Assembly: GCF_030824435.1 (NCBI RefSeq)
Contig: NZ_JAVBXS010000053.1
Location: forward strand, 1 to 32,583
DNA length: 32,583 bases
Direction of reading: 5' to 3'
From: Rheinheimera sp.
Lineage (GTDB): Bacteria; Pseudomonadota; Gammaproteobacteria; Enterobacterales; Alteromonadaceae
The stretch's first letter is position 1; each line of letters starts with the position of its first letter. The notes beneath the pieces were generated by a model. It was not told the DNA's origin and did no database searches. It worked only from the letters and a program-made list of their open reading frames with translations. This document shows positions 24,482 to 32,583 of this stretch, in pieces. The translations under genes and the position numbers were made by a program.

Positions 24482-26299
24482 ATGGCAAAGTGGTTGTTAA
24501 GAATTTTTGGGGTACTACTGCTGTTAGCAGCGATATTTGTCGTGAATGCGGTCTGGTTTAAACCTTTTTCCAGCCGGGTGTTTTATGAAAGGGTATTTCT
24601 GGAATATGGCCTAACCAGCCCTGAGCTTTTAACCCAACTGCGGTTGTTAGAGAGTTTTGGCATTCGTTCACACAACGCCAAACTGGACGATCGCAGTCGG
24701 CAGGCCGGTGATTTACAGTTTGCCAAAATGAAAACCGATCTTGCGACCTTACGCAGTTACGACCGTGCTGCCATGTCAGAGGCTGAACAGCTGAATTACG
24801 ATATGCTGGAATGGTTTATTGCGCATAGCAGTGAAGGTGAGCGCTGGCGTTATCACGGTTATCCGGTCAATCAATTGTTTGGTGTGCAGAGTAACCTGCC
24901 CAAATTTATGGTCAGCAGTCATCCGCTGGCAGATGTGACTGATGCTGAACACTATATAAGCCGGCTCAATCAGTTCCAGCAGGTATTTTTGCAGGTGGTG
25001 GAAGATTTAAAAATTCGCGCCGAAAAAGGTGTAATACCACCGCGGTTTGTGTTGGAAAAAGTGCTGGCAGAGATACAAGGTTTTACCAAAGGTGAAGTAA
25101 AACAACAGCTGTTATACAAACATTTTGCCGATAAAGTCAGCACTCTGGCGGATATTGATGCTGCGACCACCGAACATCTGCAAACAAAAGTTGCTGAAGC
25201 TGTGCAACAATCTGTGTTGCCTGCTTATCAACATTTGAGTTCTTACCTGCAAACTTTATTAACACAAAGCAGCACTGATGATGGCGTCTGGAAGTTGCCG
25301 GATGGTGATGCTTATTACGCCTATATGCTAAAACAACATACCACCACAGATTTAACACCTGAACAAATCCATCAGCTGGGTCTTGCTGAGGTGGCGCGTA
25401 TTCAGGCGCAAATGACAGAAATTCTGACGGCACAAGGCCATAGTGGTGATTCTGTCGCTGCCATGATGAGTACATTGGGTGATGATGCGCAGTTTTTATA
25501 CCCGGACACTCAAGACGCCAGGCTGCAAATTCTGGCCGATTACAAAACCATATTGGCCGATATTAACACCAGACTAGAGCCCGCCTTTAATATCAGGCCC
25601 AAAGCAGAGATGGATGTACAGCGGGTGCCTGAGTTTAGCGAAAAAACCGCACCAGGGGCTTATTACAATGCTCCAGCCATGGATGGTTCCAGGCCCGGGG
25701 TGTTTTACGCCAACTTATACGATATCCGCGCTACCCCTAAATTCAGTATGAAAACCCTGGCTGTCCACGAAGGTATTCCAGGCCATCATTTCCAGATAGC
25801 CATTCAGCAGGAACTGCAGGGTTTACCCACCTTCCGTAAAATTTTGCCTTTTACTGTGTACTCAGAAGGCTGGGCGCTTTATACCGAAAAACTGATGGCA
25901 GAGCTTGGTTTGTATAAAGACGATCCTTATGGCGATTTAGGCCGGCTGCAGGATGAATTATTCCGTGCTATCCGCTTAGTGGTCGACACTGGAATACACC
26001 ATAAACGCTGGACACGCGAACAAGCCATTAGCTATATGACCAGCAATTCAGGCCTTGCCGCTTCAGATGTGGAAGCTGAAATTGAGCGTTATATAGTGAT
26101 GCCAGGCCAGGCCTGCGCTTACAAAATTGGCATGTTAAAAATTCTCGAGCTCAGACAAAAAGCGCAAAATGAATTGGGCAATAAGTTTAAGCTGACCGAT
26201 TTTCACGATGTGGTGCTGAAAAACGGTTCTATGCCTATTGCGATACTGGAGCGGGTGGTGGAGCAATATATTGCTAGCAAAAAACAGGCTGGCGTTTAA
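24482..26299 (+). CDS. DUF885 family putative metallohydrolase, membrane-anchored
   Basis: A 605-residue protein of the DUF885 family. A hydrophobic N-terminal segment (residues 4-24) without a clear cut site or lipobox suggests anchoring with the body in the periplasm. The metal-binding motif is HEGIPGHH starting near residue 429, a HExxxH-like arrangement. It is followed by YSEGWALYTEKL, whose Glu residues are probable third ligands, and by PGQACAYKIG near residue 540. Some members are reported as zinc peptidases; the activity here is inferred. GGAGAG upstream supports the ATG. It is a single-gene unit, with a bidirectional terminator 100 bases downstream. Confidence 0.85.
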   Translation: MAKWLLRIFGVLLLLAAIFVVNAVWFKPFSSRVFYERVFLEYGLTSPELLTQLRLLESFGIRSHNAKLDDRSRQAGDLQFAKMKTDLATLRSYDRAAMSEAEQLNYDMLEWFIAHSSEGERWRYHGYPVNQLFGVQSNLPKFMVSSHPLADVTDAEHYISRLNQFQQVFLQVVEDLKIRAEKGVIPPRFVLEKVLAEIQGFTKGEVKQQLLYKHFADKVSTLADIDAATTEHLQTKVAEAVQQSVLPAYQHLSSYLQTLLTQSSTDDGVWKLPDGDAYYAYMLKQHTTTDLTPEQIHQLGLAEVARIQAQMTEILTAQGHSGDSVAAMMSTLGDDAQFLYPDTQDARLQILADYKTILADINTRLEPAFNIRPKAEMDVQRVPEFSEKTAPGAYYNAPAMDGSRPGVFYANLYDIRATPKFSMKTLAVHEGIPGHHFQIAIQQELQGLPTFRKILPFTVYSEGWALYTEKLMAELGLYKDDPYGDLGRLQDELFRAIRLVVDTGIHHKRWTREQAISYMTSNSGLAASDVEAEIERYIVMPGQACAYKIGMLKILELRQKAQNELGNKFKLTDFHDVVLKNGSMPIAILERVVEQYIASKKQAGV

Positions 26300-26401
26300 C
26301 AAAACACAGCAGCGGCCAGCTGAAGCTGGCTGCTGACATCAGCTGCAGATCAAAGTGCAAGCTAAAATGCACTCAAGGCTGATACAGTTTAAAAAACAAT
26401 A

Positions 26402-26427
26402 AAAAACGGCGCCCAGGCGCCGTTTTT
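26402..26427. terminator. Bidirectional terminator between convergent genes
   Basis: AAAAACGGCGC (26402-26412) pairs with GCGCCGTTTTT (26417-26427) over a CCAG tetraloop, with A and T tracts on both sides. It serves the forward DUF885 gene and the reverse protease locus. Confidence 0.88.
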
Positions 26428-26465
26428 GTCAGATAAAACCAGCCACTGCCGGTTTAAGATTTCAC

Positions 26466-27017
26466 TTAATAAGCGACGTCACGTTTTTCGATTAAATCTA
26501 ACTGTACTTCCTGCACCAACGCAGATTCTGCCAGCGCTTTTTTCAGCTTTAACAGATTGGTATTGGCTTTGGCTTGTAACAACACCAGGCGATCATCGCC
26601 CGCAGTTTGTACCAGCGTTAAATCAAAGTCTTTTTGCAGTTGTGCCAGTTGTGAAGCGTCTTTAAGCAACACACTGACAATACCGCTGTAATGACCCAGT
26701 TCACCTGTCATGCGGTTTTTCACCACAGTACCAGGCACTATGTCAGTGCTTTGCACAAGCATGGGCGATACGCTGCGAACAACAACCTGTTCACCAAAGC
26801 TGGCAACCACATCCGCAGATTGTGCCTTGTGCGCTTCTACGACACGAAGTTCAGGCTGAACTTCATAAATAGGGCCACGCAGGCCTTTTTTAGTGGCAGG
26901 TTGGTTCTGTTCAGCTTGTTTGTTCAGTTGACGCAACTCTTTGTCTTGTTCAGTCGCAGTTGCAGGCAAAGCCATGCTGATAACCAGCAATGCCAAAGCA
27001 GATAATTTTGTGTTCAT
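26466..27017 (-). CDS. Secreted protein paired with S8 protease, possible ORF2-like chaperone
   Basis: A 183-residue exported protein; residues 1-21 form a signal peptide with a cut near Ala-Thr-Ala. No family is recognised with certainty. The C-terminal ~70 residues alternate strands and helices (VSVLLKD, LVQTAGDDRLVLLQA, LKKALAESALVQEVQLDLIE), which suggests the ferredoxin-like fold of subtilisin propeptides (I9). It starts 15 bases after the stop of the S8 protease. In Aeromonas the kexin-like protease ASP needs a small secreted chaperone, ORF2, encoded directly downstream, and order, size and export all match. I infer a folding partner or inhibitor for the protease. A ribosome site (GAGGAA) precedes the ATG. 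Confidence 0.6.
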   Translation of the reverse strand: MNTKLSALALLVISMALPATATEQDKELRQLNKQAEQNQPATKKGLRGPIYEVQPELRVVEAHKAQSADVVASFGEQVVVRSVSPMLVQSTDIVPGTVVKNRMTGELGHYSGIVSVLLKDASQLAQLQKDFDLTLVQTAGDDRLVLLQAKANTNLLKLKKALAESALVQEVQLDLIEKRDVAY

Positions 27018-27032
27018 CGTTAATTCCTCGAC

Positions 27033-29309
27033 TTAATGACCAAAGACGCGCAGTGCTACACCATCAACCTGAGAGGTTTCAGTGTTATTAACATAACCAT
27101 CAACTTCCAGGATGCCGCCCGCTGATGCGTAATCTGCACCATTGACGTCCAGTACACGGATTTTCCAGGTACCTTTGGCCGATTCACCATAAAACGCGTT
27201 GCTTAACAGCACAGTGTCTTTGAGCAGATAACCCGGGTTATCTGAGAAGTCTGCATTTAAGGCCGGGTAAATCAGTGCTTGTTTTGATGACAATAACACG
27301 CTGCGGGTACCGGCAGGTGACGTCACTTCAATAGCTAAGTCGATACCAGCAGTGGTTTGAACTACACCATCAGCAGTTTCAATGCCGTAGCCATATTCAG
27401 GGTTGCTGATAGTAAATTTAAACTGCGCACCTTCCAGTTTGATATTTTCAGTCACTTCGATAGCTATTTCAGTACCGGTTATGCTGTTGTCAGGAACTTG
27501 TTGCGCCAGCGTTTGTTTGTTTTCAGCATAACTGCCTAAACCTTTCCAGGCGGACACTTTTTCTGCTGGTAAACCAGTGTGTTTTTTCGCCAAAGCTACT
27601 GCTTTGCCTGCGTCAACACGACCAAAACCATAGTTGTTGTTAAATTCATAACCTGCTTTGTTTTTCACCCAGCCCTGATGTGCGACAAAATCGCCGTCAG
27701 CTGTTTTCAGCGCCACAGTTTTATTGGCCGCGTCCACTTTGGTACTGGTTTGTACCAGAATGTCACGCACGTCACGATAGCTCAGGTTTGGATTTGCCGA
27801 CAACATCAGGCTGACCACACCTGAAGCGTTTGGCGCTGCTGACGAAGTACCATTAAAGGTAGAGCTGTAGTTACAACTGGTGTTGTCCGGGTGGCCCGGG
27901 TTATTAAACGGGAAATAACCGGCAAAAAAGCCTGGCCAGTAAATTTTGTCGTAAGTATCAACACCAGTGAAGCTGCTGTAACCACGTAAACAGGTCATTT
28001 GATCTGTAGTGACCATGGCAGGAGCAAAGGTGCCGTATTCACCTGCTGGTGCAGAAACTAACAGGTTGGCACCAGCAGTAGAATAACTGGTATGGCGGCC
28101 ATCAGAGTTGACTGCGGCAACTGTCATGTAATAAGGCGTGTTCTGGCTTGGTTCTAACGCGCCGTTGTAGCAGGTTAAACCCAGTGTATTGGCACCGTTG
28201 TCGTAACACAGGTCGGCATCGTATTCGTTGCCGTCCAGGAAAGAGTTACCAGCGGCTTTAACGTTCACCACACCTTTACCGGCACGCAGCACTTTGGCGC
28301 TGTAAGCCTGGATCAATTCAGACTGCTCACTGTAAGCAATAGCGGCAGGCACAGTAGTACCATAACTGCGGTTAAACACAGCCACAGGTTCGTTTATGCC
28401 AATGCCACTACCTGGGTGACCGTGAATTAACAATGTACTACGGGCACCTTGAGATGCCAGATAGTTCATACCGATCAATTGTGTATCTGGGGCCACACCA
28501 CGACCACCTAAACCGTTCCAGCCTGTTGCAGCTATTAAACCTGCAACGCTGGTACCATGGTCGCCACCGGCGGCCATACTGGTTGGGTTGGTTGGGTCTG
28601 CAGCACCTTTAATCAGGTTTAACGAGCGGTTTGGTAAAACGTTTGATACCAAATCTTCATGGTTAATTTCCAGACCGCTGTCGACAACCACAGCAATGGT
28701 ATTTTTACCTGTAGCGCCAAGTGCATAAGCACCCAGCACATTCATATCTTCATTCGGTTTTAATACTGAAGCATCAGCACGTTTAGCGGCGCGTGCATCA
28801 GCATCTTCTTTGGTCCAGCCAAGAATACGTTGTAATTGTAAAGAGTACTGTTCAATCAGGCTGTCGCTCATGGCATAAGCTTTTTGGCCTGTGTTACGTA
28901 AATGCCATTGTTGATCCGCCAATGGGTCAGTTTTGGCTGCACCAATTTTAATGGTGCCTACGCTGCTTTCTTTACCATCAGACAAGGTGTAGCTAAAAGT
29001 GGTCGCTTCCGGTTTTAAAGCCGTGTAGCTGAACTCAGGGCCTGTTAATACTAAATTACCGTTCTTTAATGCATATACGCCATTTTTGGGGCTGATGGCG
29101 GTGCCATTTTCACTGATCGTGGTGATAGTCAGTGGATCACCATCTACATCACTGGCAACTAATTTCCCCGTGATCGGAACCCAGACCAGGCCGCCGGCAA
29201 AACTTTCACTTTTTACGAATGGAGGTGTGTTTTTACTGCTGCTGCCGCCACATGCAGTCAGTGCAATCAGCACTGATGCAGAAATCAGCGTTCTTTTAAG
29301 TTGAAGCAT
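27033..29309 (-). CDS. S8 kexin-like serine protease lipoprotein with P domain
   Basis: A 758-residue subtilisin-family protease. Residues 1-19 form a lipoprotein signal with lipobox Leu-Thr-Ala-Cys20, followed by Gly-Gly-Ser. A cadherin-like/Ig-like domain (about 30-123, with ASDVDGDPL) comes next, then the S8 domain: Asp210 in VVVDSG, His251 in GDHGTSVAG, oxyanion Asn355 in AAGNS and Ser489 in NGTSSAAP. A P/Homo-B domain (~620-745) follows, as in kexins and Aeromonas ASP. No I9 propeptide is evident. The frame is open to 29366, but AGGGAA and the lipobox fix ATG 29309. The outer-membrane or surface location is inferred from the lipobox. Confidence 0.9.
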   Translation of the reverse strand: MLQLKRTLISASVLIALTACGGSSSKNTPPFVKSESFAGGLVWVPITGKLVASDVDGDPLTITTISENGTAISPKNGVYALKNGNLVLTGPEFSYTALKPEATTFSYTLSDGKESSVGTIKIGAAKTDPLADQQWHLRNTGQKAYAMSDSLIEQYSLQLQRILGWTKEDADARAAKRADASVLKPNEDMNVLGAYALGATGKNTIAVVVDSGLEINHEDLVSNVLPNRSLNLIKGAADPTNPTSMAAGGDHGTSVAGLIAATGWNGLGGRGVAPDTQLIGMNYLASQGARSTLLIHGHPGSGIGINEPVAVFNRSYGTTVPAAIAYSEQSELIQAYSAKVLRAGKGVVNVKAAGNSFLDGNEYDADLCYDNGANTLGLTCYNGALEPSQNTPYYMTVAAVNSDGRHTSYSTAGANLLVSAPAGEYGTFAPAMVTTDQMTCLRGYSSFTGVDTYDKIYWPGFFAGYFPFNNPGHPDNTSCNYSSTFNGTSSAAPNASGVVSLMLSANPNLSYRDVRDILVQTSTKVDAANKTVALKTADGDFVAHQGWVKNKAGYEFNNNYGFGRVDAGKAVALAKKHTGLPAEKVSAWKGLGSYAENKQTLAQQVPDNSITGTEIAIEVTENIKLEGAQFKFTISNPEYGYGIETADGVVQTTAGIDLAIEVTSPAGTRSVLLSSKQALIYPALNADFSDNPGYLLKDTVLLSNAFYGESAKGTWKIRVLDVNGADYASAGGILEVDGYVNNTETSQVDGVALRVFGH

Positions 29310-29430
29310 GGTTATTCCCTGATTTTTATTGTCACTAAAAATATAAAGCGCATCCGATGCTAACACCGTGCCGGGATAATTTACTATTTTTTAATAAAAA
29401 AACTCAAATTAATTGATTAATAAACAAACA

Positions 29431-29456
29431 AAAAGCACCATTTAGGTGCTTTTTTA
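29431..29456 (-). terminator. Terminator downstream of aguA
   Basis: AAAAGCACC (29431-29439), loop ATTTA, GGTGCTTTT (29445-29453). On the reverse strand the T run follows the hairpin about 30 bases past the aguA stop. The promoter of the protease gene must lie between this and 29310; the AT-rich stretch 29380-29430 is the likely place. Confidence 0.88.
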
Positions 29457-29482
29457 TTCATATTTGTAGGTGTTATATGGAA

Positions 29483-30604
29483 TTACAGTGGCTGTTGTTG
29501 GGTAATACAGTGCACATTACCGCCACCCAGCAGAATTTCCCGGCCAGGTACTGTCACCACCTGATGTTGTGGAAATACCTTGCTTAAGATCTCAACCGCA
29601 ACTTTGTCCATCGGGTCGTCAAAGGTTGGCAATATCAGGCCGCCATTACATAAATAAAAGTTAATATAAGAGCCTGCCAGACGGGCTTCTGCTTCTCTTG
29701 GCGTTGCTGCGCCTGTTAAATCTACCGAAGCGTATTCTTCGGCTTTGGCCAATAAAGGGCCTGGTACCGGCAGTTTATGAATAATAAACTTACGGCCTTT
29801 GGCGTCAGTGCTGTTTTCCAGTACTTCCAACGCCGCTTTAGAGCGGGCATATTGTGGGTCGGACTCATCGTCAGTCCAGGCCAGCAGCACTTCGCCAGGG
29901 CGGACAAAACAACACATGTTATCCACATGGCCATCGGTTTCGTCGTTAAAAATGCCGTCTTCCAGCCAAATTACTTTGTCGATTCCAAGGTAATCACTGA
30001 GCTTTTGTTCAATCTGGCTTTTGGTTAAATGCGGGTTACGGTTTTTATTCAGCAAACACTCGGCTGTGGTTAATAAAGTGCCTTCACCGTCGGTATGAAT
30101 AGCACCACCTTCCAGCACAAAACCTTCAGTACGGTAACGTGGTAAACCTTCCACATTCAGCACCTTTTGTGCCACCTGGTCGTCTTTATCCCATGGGAAA
30201 TATAAACCGCCATCCAGGCCGCCCCAGGCGTTAAAAGTCCAGTCAACACCACGCACTTCTTTGCCATTGGTGACAAAAGTAGGGCCGGTATCACGGCACC
30301 AGGCGTCGTTATTGGACACTTCAATCACCCGGATTGGGTGATTGGTTGGCTCCATTGCCAGCTGCGCCTGGGCATTGGCAAACTGCTGCGCTGACGCCAT
30401 CACTGTGACAGGCTCAAAACGGGCAATAGCACGAATCACAGCACAAAATGCCTGCTGCGCCGGCTTGGCACCTAAACGCCAGTTATCGGTGCGCTCCGGC
30501 CATACCAGCCAGCTTTGTTTATGAGTGGCCCATTCGGCCGGCATATAAAAACCATCAGCTCTTGGGGTGCTGGTTAAGGTACGATCTGAAATAAATCCGC
30601 TCAC
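29483..30604 (-). CDS. aguA: Agmatine deiminase
   Basis: A 373-residue enzyme of the guanidino-group modifying (pentein) superfamily that hydrolyses agmatine to N-carbamoylputrescine and ammonia. Signature segments are [18 protein letters not shown] at the N-terminus, [24 protein letters not shown], the His in DETDGHVDN, and the catalytic Cys366 in [11 protein letters not shown] near the C-terminus. The frame is open to a TTG at 30640. The GTG at 30604 has AAGGA seven bases upstream and gives the normal N-terminus, so it is preferred. It lies 122 bases downstream of aguB on the same strand; the two enzymes act in sequence. Confidence 0.95.
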   Translation of the reverse strand: MSGFISDRTLTSTPRADGFYMPAEWATHKQSWLVWPERTDNWRLGAKPAQQAFCAVIRAIARFEPVTVMASAQQFANAQAQLAMEPTNHPIRVIEVSNNDAWCRDTGPTFVTNGKEVRGVDWTFNAWGGLDGGLYFPWDKDDQVAQKVLNVEGLPRYRTEGFVLEGGAIHTDGEGTLLTTAECLLNKNRNPHLTKSQIEQKLSDYLGIDKVIWLEDGIFNDETDGHVDNMCCFVRPGEVLLAWTDDESDPQYARSKAALEVLENSTDAKGRKFIIHKLPVPGPLLAKAEEYASVDLTGAATPREAEARLAGSYINFYLCNGGLILPTFDDPMDKVAVEILSKVFPQHQVVTVPGREILLGGGNVHCITQQQPL

Positions 30605-30726
30605 GTCAGGATCCTTATGCTGCTTCAGCTCCCTTAACAACAGAGAACTGCAAAAAGTATTCAGGCCAGAATATTCCGGCCTGATGTGTTTTTGGGTTGA
30701 GGTGCAGTTGCACCACGGCTGAACCC

Positions 30727-31614
30727 TTAGTTGCTGTTTTTTGGTACTGTTTTGCCGTCTTTGGTTAAAAGCGTGTCAAACAGGTCGATACGGCGGTCGC
30801 GGTATACACCCCAGCTGCGGCGGATATGCGCCAGCGCGTCTAAATCAAAGGTATGCACCAGTACAGCTTCACTCACTTCATCTGCTTCCTGCACCTTGGC
30901 ACCAAACTGGTCGGCAATAAAAGTGCTGCCGTAGAAAGTAATCGAAAAATCCTGTTCAGTTTCAGTACCAATACGGTTAGAGGCAATGAGCGGCACCAGG
31001 TTGGCGGCTGCATGGCCTTGTTGGGTACGTTGCCAGTGATCGCGTGACGAAATAGTCGCGTCATGCGGTTCACTGCCAATGGCTGTTGGGTAAAACAGCA
31101 GCTCGGCACCCATTAATGCCATAGTGCGGGCACATTCAGGGAACCATTGATCCCAACAAATGCCGATACCAATTTTGGCATAAGCGGTGTCCCAGACTTT
31201 AAAGCCGGTGTCACCAGGCGTGAAATAGTATTTTTCGCTGTATCCAGGGCCATCAGGAATATGGCTTTTACGGTAAGTGCCAAGGTTTGAGCCATCAGCG
31301 TCAATCACAGCCACGCTGTTATACAGGCAGTTGCCAGCGCGCTCATAAAAACTGATTGGCAATACCACATTCAGCTCTTTGGCAATTTTAGTAAAGTGGG
31401 CAACAGCCTGGTTATTTTCCAGCGGAGTTGCAAACTCAAGGTATTCTGGTTTTTGCTTTTGGCAGAAGTAGTTGCGTTCGAACAACTCTTGCAACAGGAT
31501 AATTTGTGCACCCTGAGCAGCGGCCTGGCGAACCAGTTTTTCGCCACGGGCAATATTTTCTTCCACATTCCAGCCACCCACCATCTGGGTCGCGGCAACT
31601 GTTACATTACGCAT
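30727..31614 (-). CDS. aguB: N-carbamoylputrescine amidase
   Basis: A 295-residue nitrilase-superfamily amidase that splits N-carbamoylputrescine into putrescine, CO2 and ammonia. The catalytic Glu43 (LLQELF), Lys116 (YRKSHIP) and Cys153 ([10 protein letters not shown]) are all present, and the C-terminal SWGVYRDRR is family-typical. ATG 31614 is chosen with GGAG nine bases upstream; an upstream TTG would add five residues. With aguA it completes the arginine decarboxylase route to putrescine. Whether the two share a transcript is open: the 122-base gap contains a short hairpin-like CCGGAATATTCCGG but no T-run terminator. Confidence 0.95.
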   Translation of the reverse strand: MRNVTVAATQMVGGWNVEENIARGEKLVRQAAAQGAQIILLQELFERNYFCQKQKPEYLEFATPLENNQAVAHFTKIAKELNVVLPISFYERAGNCLYNSVAVIDADGSNLGTYRKSHIPDGPGYSEKYYFTPGDTGFKVWDTAYAKIGIGICWDQWFPECARTMALMGAELLFYPTAIGSEPHDATISSRDHWQRTQQGHAAANLVPLIASNRIGTETEQDFSITFYGSTFIADQFGAKVQEADEVSEAVLVHTFDLDALAHIRRSWGVYRDRRIDLFDTLLTKDGKTVPKNSN

Positions 31615-32008
31615 GCAAAGGTTCTCCAAGCCAAAATAAAAAAGGACACATTACTGTAGCCAGTTGTGCTGCCGGGCGCAAAATAACTGCATCAGCTATT
31701 GGCGTAAAAACTGTGGCAATACAACGACTGACTAAATGTGATTTGGGCGCGCAAAATGCCGGATTTTTCACCGGGCGTCAACGCATTTTTCCGCTGAATT
31801 TGTTGTGCTGGCAGGCGCTGCATCAGCATGGCATGAATATGCGAAATATCCGAATAAAGATGGTTTTTATATGCGTTTTTAGCTGAGCTGCTATGCAAAG
31901 CGGTCAGCGAAACAAACTGCGGGCACAACAGGTGAAGCTGCAGCTACAAACCCTGTGCGGCCTGACGCAGCGCAGGGTTTGTGTTTCTGTAGCTTATATT
32001 AAATAAGC
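31615..32008. other. Intergenic region upstream of aguB
   Basis: 394 bases with no convincing gene; the open frames here have neither ribosome sites nor recognisable families. Near the right end an inverted repeat, ACAAACCCTG (31946-31955) with CAGGGTTTGT (31973-31982), is flanked by a further AGCTACA/TGTAGCT pairing. It may be a cruciform or a weak terminator for the reverse peroxiredoxin gene, but no T run follows on that strand. A promoter candidate for aguB lies at 31653-31681. Confidence 0.6.
31653..31681 (-). promoter_or_regulatory. Sigma-70-like promoter candidate for aguB
   Basis: On the reverse strand TTGCGC and TACAGT are separated by exactly 17 bases, matching the consensus at three and four of six positions. 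The -10 lies about 39 bases before the aguB start. Confidence 0.4.
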
Positions 32009-32583
32009 TTATTCTTTGGCGAGTTTGGCAGCCAACAGCAATAACTCAGGCTGCAAACGGGTTTTATAGTTGATATGCACATAACTAAACTGCACTTCGG
32101 CTTTGCTATTCAGAATATAAACCGCCGGCACCGGCAATACTGCCTGGCCACTTTGATCATAAGTCAGCTCAATACCATAAGTGCCTTTGTATAAGGCTGT
32201 GGTTTTGGCGTCCAGATAATAAGCCAGACCAAAAGCTCGGGCCACATTGAGCTGTTGATCGGACAATAAACGATAATTCAGCGCCGCGTCTTTGGTGCTG
32301 GCCTGACTATCCGCCACAGCTTTTGGCGCTTGTGGGCTAATGGCAAGGAGCTGATAACCCAAAGCACTGAGTTTCGGTTCGATATCACGCAGGCCAGCCA
32401 GTTGCGTGTTGCAATAAGGGCACCAGCCACCACGGTAAAACACCAGAACTGTTGGTTTTTTGCCAAGTTCAGCCAGCAATTCCACTTTTTTCCCTTGTTG
32501 ATCCAACAAAGTTGCTGCCGGCGCCGTCATGCCATTCAGTAAAGGTCTTACTGTTTGTGGGCTATCAGCGATGGCTGGAAGTG
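32009..32583 (-). CDS. Peroxiredoxin-like (AhpC/TSA) protein, cut by the window edge
   Basis: A thioredoxin-fold protein of the AhpC/TSA-like peroxiredoxin group. The internal ATG at 32530 is unlikely to be the start: it has no ribosome site, and the frame continues open to the window edge, reading LPAIADSPQTVRPLLNG just before that Met. This looks like the end of a signal peptide (Ala-Ile-Ala) and the family's mature N-terminus. The gene is therefore partial here. The redox motif is GGWCPYC (Cys37 and Cys40 counted from the internal Met), followed by LLSDQQLNVARAFGL and the cis-Pro region PVPAVYIL. It probably reduces peroxides or disulfides in the periplasm. Confidence 0.85.
   Translation of the reverse strand, partial: LPAIADSPQTVRPLLNGMTAPAATLLDQQGKKVELLAELGKKPTVLVFYRGGWCPYCNTQLAGLRDIEPKLSALGYQLLAISPQAPKAVADSQASTKDAALNYRLLSDQQLNVARAFGLAYYLDAKTTALYKGTYGIELTYDQSGQAVLPVPAVYILNSKAEVQFSYVHINYKTRLQPELLLLAAKLAKE

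Noticed and set aside
31506-31886. 126-residue forward ORF opposite aguB and its upstream gap
   Set aside because: The first third is antisense to aguB, there is no ribosome site, and composition is typical of a non-coding frame.

Overview
The window looks like a chromosomal segment of an Alteromonadales-type gammaproteobacterium, most like Rheinheimera/Alishewanella. This is inferred from the gene families recognised (PanP instead of PanD, TIGR03899, TIGR04219 and DUF2333 proteins, Mpl, AguA/AguB, REC-DUF3369-GGDEF-EAL). No rRNA or other species marker is present, and no tRNA, CRISPR array, prophage or transposase was seen. Families were recognised by reading the sequence; nothing was searched.

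Layout. 1-3190: a small secreted protein with a 42-residue membrane ORF behind it, then a forward cluster of PspC-domain protein, PCu(A)C copper chaperone, DUF2333 protein and TIGR04219 outer-membrane barrel. Two sigma-54-like sites with the same spacing precede the two halves. 3200-10750: signalling genes, namely a BarA-like membrane protein with an eroded kinase core but intact receiver, a convergent TIGR03899 gene, a REC-DUF3369-GGDEF-EAL phosphodiesterase and an MCP. 11000-18420: housekeeping genes ppa and fbp (reverse), then mpl-ubiX-yadG-yadH and panP (forward).

18613-20350 is the most unusual stretch. Two ~210-bp copies of a structured repeat lie in inverted orientation around one AT-rich orphan membrane-protein gene. 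The copies differ mostly inside their hairpin stems, and at least eight base pairs are changed on both sides so that pairing is kept. That implies selection on folding.

20450-24310: AEC transporter, GIY-YIG protein with a 15-nt coding repeat tail, rhlE-type helicase, GNAT acetyltransferase and a single-domain parvulin. 24480-26300: DUF885 putative metallohydrolase. 26466-29309: a kexin-like S8 lipoprotein protease followed by a small secreted partner, in the same arrangement as Aeromonas ASP and its chaperone ORF2. 29483-31614: aguA and aguB, which together turn agmatine into putrescine. 32009 to the window edge: a peroxiredoxin-like gene cut by the window.

Most transcription units end in clear intrinsic terminators, several of them bidirectional between convergent genes. 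Many starts were moved inward from the longest reading frame on the basis of Shine-Dalgarno sites or family N-termini; each such choice is explained in its entry.
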